Origin: Methylococcaceae bacterium
GTDB taxonomy: Bacteria > Pseudomonadota > Gammaproteobacteria > Methylococcales > Methylococcaceae
NCBI GenBank assembly: GCA_005792805.1
Contig: SXQV01000219.1
Span: forward strand, 1-7,831
Direction: 5' to 3'
DNA: 7,831 bases
Shown piece by piece: positions 3,567 to 7,831 of the stretch. The notes beneath the pieces are model-generated. The model was not told the DNA's origin. It was given only the letters and a program-made list of their open reading frames with translations, and made no database searches. Every line of letters begins with the position of its first letter. The stretch's first letter is position 1. Both the position numbers and the translations under genes were made by a program.

Positions 3567-6003
3567 AACAACATCACCCACCGACATCGCCGCCGCCCTC
3601 GCCTTCATTCCAGCCGAGGATCGGGACATCTGGGTAAGGATGGCCATGGCGATCCGAGCCGCATTGGGCGAAGACGGTTTTGCCGTTTGGGACGAATGGT
3701 CGCAGTCGGCTGCGAATTATCAGGAGCAGGCCGCCAAAGAGGTTTGGAAATCCGTCAAGCCGGATGGCGGGATCACGCTGGCGTCACTGTTTGCCCTGGC
3801 TCGCGAGCAGGGCTATACCGGCGTACCGGACACCCGTCCGGCCTTGGATACCTTCGATGCCCGCTGGCAGGCCGGGACGGAGACCGGCGCGGCAAAACAC
3901 CCTTACCTGAAGATCAAAGGGGTTGGAGCGCACGGCCTCCGCGTCAGAGGTAAGACGTTGATGATTCCCGTGCGAGACCTGGACGGTAAGCTGCTGTCGG
4001 TTCAATCCATCTACAAAGACCGTGAAGGAAAATGGGCCAAAATCTTCTTTCCCGGCTCGAAAGTAACCGGCGGTAGTCACTCGATTGGCGACCTTGCGAG
4101 CAGCGTCATCATTATTGCCGAGGGCTACGCCACCGGCGCATCCATTCATGAGGCCACCGGCTACGCGGTCGTGATTGCCTTCGACTGCCAGAAGCTGGCC
4201 GTTGTCAGTCAGGCGCTGCGGGCAAAGTATCCAGCCACCCGGCTGCTGATTGCTGGGGATGATGACATTCACCCGGACAAGCCCAATCCGGGCCGCACCA
4301 AGGCCGCCACCGCCGCTAAGGCGATTGGCTGCGGCGTGGTCTTCCCGGCGTTTGCCGATGGGCGTGGCGGGGATTTCAACGATCTTCACCAGAGGGAAGG
4401 CCTGGACGCCGTGCGCACCCAGATTGAGTCCGCACTGGTGCGGGAAGCCGATAAGACCGGGCCACTACCGAAAGACAAAAACTCCACACATAACTCAAAC
4501 TCAAAAAAACCAGCATATTCAACACAGATCAACACTGGCGCGGCTTCCAGCCAGCACGCCCCCGTCACGAACCAGCACGAAACCTTACAGATTCCCTCTG
4601 GTGCTTTTGTCATCGAGCGGGATGAAAAGCCGCCCACGCTGCTGATTGAGTCCGAAGCGGCGCGGCGTCTGGCCGAATTCATGCAGGGTCACTTTGCCCT
4701 GAACGCATCAGTTAGCGCCTGGCACCGTTTCACCGGGACGCACTGGGGGCAGGTCAAGCCGGATGTTGTTGATGAGGCAGTGACCGCCGCGCTGTACGCC
4801 GCCTGTGATGGGATCGGGTTTCGAGCGCGGTATCAGCTAGACGTGAGCGCCATTATCCGGCGCGGCAATCTGCTACCACTGCCCGAGGTCATTCCTGGCA
4901 AGTTGCCGTTCCGTAATGGGTTGCTGGACGTGGTGACCGGGGAACTGGTGCCGGTAACAGCCCTGAACGCTGACCGTTGGTGCATACCGCACGACTACCA
5001 CGCTGGCAGTCACTGCCCCGCGTTTCGGTCGTGGCTTGACCAGGCGACGGGGCAGGATGCGGGCAAGCAGACGATGCTACTCGCCTTCATCGCCGCCGCC
5101 TTGACCGGACGCGCAGACTTGCAGAAGTTTGTCTTTATGCGCGGCCCCGGCGGAACCGGCAAATCGACCTTCATGCGGCTGCTTCAGGAGATTCTTGGGG
5201 AGGCCAACTGCGAGTCCACCGACCTGAAGAGCCTTGAAGTGAATCGTTTCGAAACGGCGAAGCTCTACGGTAAACGCCTGGTGACGATCACCGATACCGA
5301 CAAGTACGGCGGCAGCGTGAACGTGCTGAAGGCCCTTACTGGGCAAGACGCTATGCGCAACGAGCAGAAGCATATCCAGCAAGGCGGGACCTTCACCTTC
5401 GGCGGGATGGTGCTGATGGCGGGTAACGAGACGCTTCAGACTACGGATTACACGTCTGGCCTGGGGCGAAGAATGGTTGTACTCGACTTCGACCGGGTAT
5501 TGACCGCCGGGGAAAAACGGGCATTTCTAGGCGAGGGCGGGGAGGCGCGGCTGCGCGAGGAAATCCCAGCCATTATCAACTGGGCTTTAACGCTCGACCG
5601 CGATCACGTCGCCGCCGTATTCATGCACCCGCCTGATTCGGTTCAGCAGTCGACTTTTGACGCCGCCGCCGATCAGAACCCATTACTGGGCTGGATCACC
5701 GATTCAGTTTCGCCGAAAGCAGGGAGCAAAGTTCACATTGGCGACCGCAAGGAGGGAAAAAATCGTGATGGAAGCGTTTTTTACGTGGGATCTGAATACA
5801 AGCTGTATCCAAATTATTTGCTCTGGTGCAAGCATTCCGGAAGGGAGTCCGTGTCATTGCAGCGGTTTTCAAGACTGGTGCTGGACGTGCTGAAAAATAC
5901 CCTACAGCTGGCTGTCATCAAGGGCCGGGACGGTTCGGGCGCGTATCTGCAAGGAATCAGGCTCGACGAGGCCGCCGCCGCTTTCTGGAGGGGCAACGAG
6001 TGA
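3556..6003 (+). CDS. P4 alpha-like primase-helicase
   Basis: Replication initiator of 815 residues combining primase and SF3 helicase, as in phage P4 alpha (777 residues). Residues 9-90 match a PriCT-2 domain (WVRMAMAIRAALGED, WDEWSQSAANY, VWKSVKPDGGIT). A Toprim-type primase domain follows, with E189 in AEGYATGAS and D235-D237 in AGDDD. Residues about 298-345 are a polar S/N/T/Q-rich linker. The helicase covers about 500-660: Walker A GPGGTGKST (530-538), Walker B with D580/D582 in LVTITDTD, sensor-1 N624 in MAGNE and arginine finger R638/R639. The C-terminus (about 735-805) is probably the origin-binding winged helix. ATG 3556 is chosen because GGAGG (3545-3549) lies 6 nt upstream; ATG 3514 would add 14 residues without one. 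All catalytic residues seen are intact. It would drive autonomous or excised replication of the element. Confidence 0.93.
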   Translation: MAVKTTSPTDIAAALAFIPAEDRDIWVRMAMAIRAALGEDGFAVWDEWSQSAANYQEQAAKEVWKSVKPDGGITLASLFALAREQGYTGVPDTRPALDTFDARWQAGTETGAAKHPYLKIKGVGAHGLRVRGKTLMIPVRDLDGKLLSVQSIYKDREGKWAKIFFPGSKVTGGSHSIGDLASSVIIIAEGYATGASIHEATGYAVVIAFDCQKLAVVSQALRAKYPATRLLIAGDDDIHPDKPNPGRTKAATAAKAIGCGVVFPAFADGRGGDFNDLHQREGLDAVRTQIESALVREADKTGPLPKDKNSTHNSNSKKPAYSTQINTGAASSQHAPVTNQHETLQIPSGAFVIERDEKPPTLLIESEAARRLAEFMQGHFALNASVSAWHRFTGTHWGQVKPDVVDEAVTAALYAACDGIGFRARYQLDVSAIIRRGNLLPLPEVIPGKLPFRNGLLDVVTGELVPVTALNADRWCIPHDYHAGSHCPAFRSWLDQATGQDAGKQTMLLAFIAAALTGRADLQKFVFMRGPGGTGKSTFMRLLQEILGEANCESTDLKSLEVNRFETAKLYGKRLVTITDTDKYGGSVNVLKALTGQDAMRNEQKHIQQGGTFTFGGMVLMAGNETLQTTDYTSGLGRRMVVLDFDRVLTAGEKRAFLGEGGEARLREEIPAIINWALTLDRDHVAAVFMHPPDSVQQSTFDAAADQNPLLGWITDSVSPKAGSKVHIGDRKEGKNRDGSVFYVGSEYKLYPNYLLWCKHSGRESVSLQRFSRLVLDVLKNTLQLAVIKGRDGSGAYLQGIRLDEAAAAFWRGNE

Positions 6004-6080
6004 CGGACTATGACGGACTATGACGGACTGAAAACGGCTGCAACCCCCGTCAGTGCTGGCCTGTGCTGGATGTGACGGAC
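6001..6080 (+). repeat. TGACGGAC tandem repeats after the primase (candidate iterons/origin)
   Basis: TGACGGACTA occurs at 6001-6010 and 6011-6020, TGACGGACTG at 6021-6030, and a fourth TGACGGAC at 6073-6080 followed by TT. The first copy includes the primase stop codon. The 10-bp period puts sites on nearly the same helix face. A second short pair, GTGCTGG at 6053-6059 and 6063-6069, keeps the same 10-bp spacing. An AT-rich stretch follows (6081-6110). Repeats next to an initiator gene, then AT-rich DNA, are what a replication origin looks like, but binding by this primase is untested. Confidence 0.6.
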
Positions 6081-6110
6081 TTTTGTTGATTTATTTGTAT
6101 AGAAAAAAAC

Positions 6111-6125
6111 GTATCTACTCAGCGT
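6111..6125 (+). repeat. Left terminal inverted repeat of the IS
   Basis: GTATCTACTCAGCGT; mismatches to the right end are only at positions 4 and 5. Beyond base 15 the two ends diverge. Confidence 0.75.
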
Positions 6126-6346
6126 AAAAAAAGTAGAAATAACTAAAAATAAAGCTTGACAAGGTTTTTCGCTCGAAAGGCCGTTTTTTCGGTTCAGCGG
6201 CCGCATTGTCTTAGGTTCCTTGTCCGCGCCTCTTTCGTTATCTCTCCGGGCGTTTTGACACCCCTCAGATGCCCTCTCGACCCGTCCATCAGATCGTCCG
6301 CCTGACGGGCCCTCAGGAGGTCAAAATCGACTTTTAAAACCGCCCT

Positions 6347-6352
6347 TATAAT
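6347..6352 (+). promoter_or_regulatory. Candidate -10 box (TATAAT) for the transposase
   Basis: A consensus TATAAT lies 35 bp before the TTG start. The expected transcription start is near 6358-6360. No good -35 hexamer is present 15-19 bp upstream (sequence around AAAATCGACT), which fits the weak promoters usual for transposases. Confidence 0.45.
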
Positions 6353-6354
6353 AA

Positions 6355-6385
6355 CCGTAACTTCAAATTCTTCAGAAGGTTACGG
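6355..6385 (+). promoter_or_regulatory. Hairpin over the transposase ribosome-binding site
   Basis: CCGTAAC (6355-6361) pairs with GTTACGG (6379-6385), placing the Shine-Dalgarno AGAAGG (6374-6379) in the loop and stem edge, with the TTG start two bases past the stem. The predicted internal transcription start falls within the left arm. Messages from the IS's own promoter would lack most of that arm, while read-through messages from outside would form the hairpin and be poorly translated. Confidence 0.4.
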
Positions 6386-6387
6386 GT

Positions 6388-7809
6388 TTGACCATCGACA
6401 ACATTGACGTCAAGGAAACACTCAAGCGCGTCCAGGTGCTGCTCGATGAAGAGCCTAATCTCTCGCCAGCACTCCGATCGACCCTCGAAGTCCTGATCCT
6501 CGTCGTTCAGCTCATGGTCGGCCGCCTCAGCCTTTCAAGCCGCAATAGCAGCAAGCCTCCATCGACCGATCGCTTCCCCACCCCAAAGAAGCCTAAGGAG
6601 GGGGAGGCCAAAAAAACCGGCGGCCAGAAGGGCCGCGTCGGTACCACCCTCAAGAAGGTGGAGAATCCCGATCAGATCGAAAACCTGCCAGTCGATCGGA
6701 GCGCACTCCCTGAAGGAGAGTACACCGAGGTCGGCTACGAAGCCCGACAGGTCTTTAACATTGAGATTCAGCGCGTTGTCACCGAGTACCGGGCTCAGAT
6801 TCTCGAAGATGCCCATGGGCAGCGCTTTACCGCCGCCTTTCCTCTCGAAGTCTCTAAGGCCGTTCAGTACGGCAACGGCGTCAAGGCCCAGGCGGTCTAC
6901 CAGTCTCAATATCAGCTGATCCCCTATAACCGGGTTCAGGAGTACTTCCGTGATCAGCTCCAGTTACCGATCAGCCAGGGCTCTGTCTTTAATTTCAATC
7001 AACAGGCCCATGCCGCATTGGAACAGTTCGAACTGACCCTGATCAACCGATTACTGACATCACGGGTCCTCCACAGCGATGAGACCGGCATCAACATCAA
7101 TGGCACCAACCACTGGCTGCACTGCGTCTCCAACCCTCAGTGGACCCTCTTCTATGCCCATGCCAAGCGGGGCATGGACGCTATGGAATCGAAGGAAGTC
7201 CTGCCGCACTTTGAGGGCATCCTGGTCCATGACCACTGGAAACCCTACTTCAATCTCAAGTGTCAGCATGCCCTCTGCAATGCCCATCACCTCCGTGAAC
7301 TCACCTATGCCCACGAGCAGGAAAACCAGCAATGGGCCGAGGCCATGAGAACCTTGCTCCTTGAGATCCATGAGGATGTCAAAAATCAGGAGGGCAAACT
7401 CTCCAAGGATCAGGCCGAAACTCATCTCAAGGCCTACCGAAAGATCCTCGAGGCGGCCCACACCGAATGCCCAGAGCCCATCAAGCCAGCAGGCCAAAAA
7501 GGGCGAGTCAAAAAGAGTAAGTCCCGCAATCTCCTCGAAAGGCTCATCCACTTCGAGACCGAAACCCTGAGGTTCATGACCGACCCCGACGTCCCTTTCA
7601 CCAACAACCAAGGAGAAAACGACATCCGGATGACCAAGGTCCACCAGAAAATATCCGGCTGCTTCAGATCTCAGGAGGGCGCCGATATCTTCTGCCGGGT
7701 TCGAAGCTACCTTTCAACCTGCGCCAAGAACAAGGTCTCGGCATCCGATGCCCTCAACCTGCTGTTCGAGGGAAAGTTGCCGGATTTCCTTGGCGAGCCC
7801 CTCAGCTAG
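6388..7809 (+). CDS. tnpC: IS66-family transposase (TnpC-type, DUF6444 plus DDE domain)
   Basis: DDE transposase of 473 residues. The N-terminus has a leucine-rich coiled coil (about 31-48) running into SSRNSSKPPSTD, the DUF6444-type signature, then a basic region (PKKPK, KKTGGQKGR). The catalytic DDE triad reads D231 in LHSDETG, D282 in VHDHWKPY and E410 in NNQGENDIRM. C292, C297, H300 and H301 lie in the CxxxxCNAHHLREL element conserved in IS66 transposases. A basic insert (KKSKSR, about 375-380) precedes the E helix. TTG 6388 is supported by AGAAGG 8 nt upstream (6374-6379). The frame is intact, so the element may be active. It needs no tnpA/tnpB here, as in ISBst12 relatives. It ends 22 bp before the right IS end. 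Confidence 0.92.
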   Translation: MTIDNIDVKETLKRVQVLLDEEPNLSPALRSTLEVLILVVQLMVGRLSLSSRNSSKPPSTDRFPTPKKPKEGEAKKTGGQKGRVGTTLKKVENPDQIENLPVDRSALPEGEYTEVGYEARQVFNIEIQRVVTEYRAQILEDAHGQRFTAAFPLEVSKAVQYGNGVKAQAVYQSQYQLIPYNRVQEYFRDQLQLPISQGSVFNFNQQAHAALEQFELTLINRLLTSRVLHSDETGININGTNHWLHCVSNPQWTLFYAHAKRGMDAMESKEVLPHFEGILVHDHWKPYFNLKCQHALCNAHHLRELTYAHEQENQQWAEAMRTLLLEIHEDVKNQEGKLSKDQAETHLKAYRKILEAAHTECPEPIKPAGQKGRVKKSKSRNLLERLIHFETETLRFMTDPDVPFTNNQGENDIRMTKVHQKISGCFRSQEGADIFCRVRSYLSTCAKNKVSASDALNLLFEGKLPDFLGEPLS

Positions 7810-7816
7810 CCGAGGG

Positions 7817-7831
7817 ACGCTGAGTAATTAC
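7817..7831 (-). repeat. Right terminal inverted repeat of the IS
   Basis: ACGCTGAGTAATTAC, the inverted partner of the left end at 6111-6125. It coincides with the last base of the window, so a few more bases of repeat beyond cannot be excluded. Confidence 0.75.

Larger units (their letters stand above)
6111..7831 (+). mobile_element. IS66-family insertion sequence, single-ORF (ISBst12-like) type
   Basis: The left end starting at 6111 (GTATCTACTCAGCGT) and the reverse complement of the right end (GTAATTACTCAGCGT, 7817-7831) match at 13 of 15 positions. IS66 ends also begin with GTAA or similar. The enclosed transposase has no orfA/orfB (tnpA/tnpB) partners, as in the ISBst12 subgroup. This gives 1721 bp with the right end at the last base of the window. 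IS66 elements usually duplicate 8 bp of target; the left flank AAAAAAAC (6103-6110) would be one copy, but the other lies outside. It inserted just after the repeat array and separates the primase from the rest of the element. Confidence 0.8.

Noticed and set aside
3784..4389. Open frame on the minus strand opposite the primase
   Set aside because: Shadow of the primase Toprim region; no motif and no plausible initiation signal.
6001..6080. CRISPR-like array
   Set aside because: Units are only 8-10 bp and contiguous, without spacers.
6156..6161. TTGACA as a -35 box inside the IS left end
   Set aside because: No acceptable -10 hexamer at 16-18 bp; the sequence there is GGCCGT.
6174..6202. 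CGAAA/TTTCG and GGCCG/CGGCC as an IS terminator blocking incoming transcripts
   Set aside because: The two pairings are short, overlap one another and no T-run follows the stem.
7060..7644. Long open frame on the minus strand opposite the transposase
   Set aside because: It is a codon-bias shadow of the intact transposase; its protein lacks any recognisable motif.

Overview
The window looks like the integrase-proximal end of a P4-type satellite or integrative element in a GC-rich proteobacterium, probably a gammaproteobacterium; nothing in the sequence fixes the genus. The first 11 bases read like the 3' end of a tRNA-Ser gene (acceptor strand, discriminator G, CCA). A P4-family tyrosine recombinase starts about 110 bp further in, the usual layout for an element integrated into a tRNA 3' end. 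All genes are on the + strand.

Layout: (1) 1-120, tRNA end, terminator hairpin and a short direct repeat. (2) 121-1332, integrase. (3) 1333-2331, an accessory cargo block: a DUF1902/HicB-like antitoxin and a HicA-like toxin with overlapping stop and start, followed by an AT-richer gene of unknown function (overlap TTGA) that carries an AT-hook-like motif. (4) 2405-6003, the satellite core: an AlpA-like regulator, a 314-bp untranslated leader, two small ORFs (the second with one membrane segment), and a P4 alpha-like primase-helicase of 815 residues. Genes overlap or abut and most have clear Shine-Dalgarno sequences. (5) 6001-6080, four copies of TGACGGAC starting at the primase stop codon, a possible origin or binding array. 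(6) 6111-7831, an IS66-family element of the single-ORF (ISBst12-like) kind. I place its ends from a 15-bp terminal inverted repeat with 13 matches; the right end is the last base of the window. The IS hides whatever follows the primase; no packaging or capsid genes are visible.

The most interesting part is the leader at 2654-2967. It folds on paper into an ordered set of RNA elements. These are a hairpin with CCGUCAA in its loop, a segment that can pair with CCUUUGC, an intrinsic terminator with a competing hairpin, and a three-way-junction RNA with a 12-bp closing stem. The last element is a hairpin that partly hides the Shine-Dalgarno of the next gene. Unpaired parts of the junction RNA (UCCUUUGC and UUGACG) are complementary, in the correct antiparallel order, to sites on both sides of it. 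This is the logic of the phage P4 CI RNA (seqA/seqB/seqC) and of the P1/P7 C4 antisense RNA. I propose it as an antisense-RNA immunity switch controlling the replication operon. In this reading the 'Ash/Icd-like' peptide signature in the same place may be a by-product of the conserved RNA rather than a real protein.
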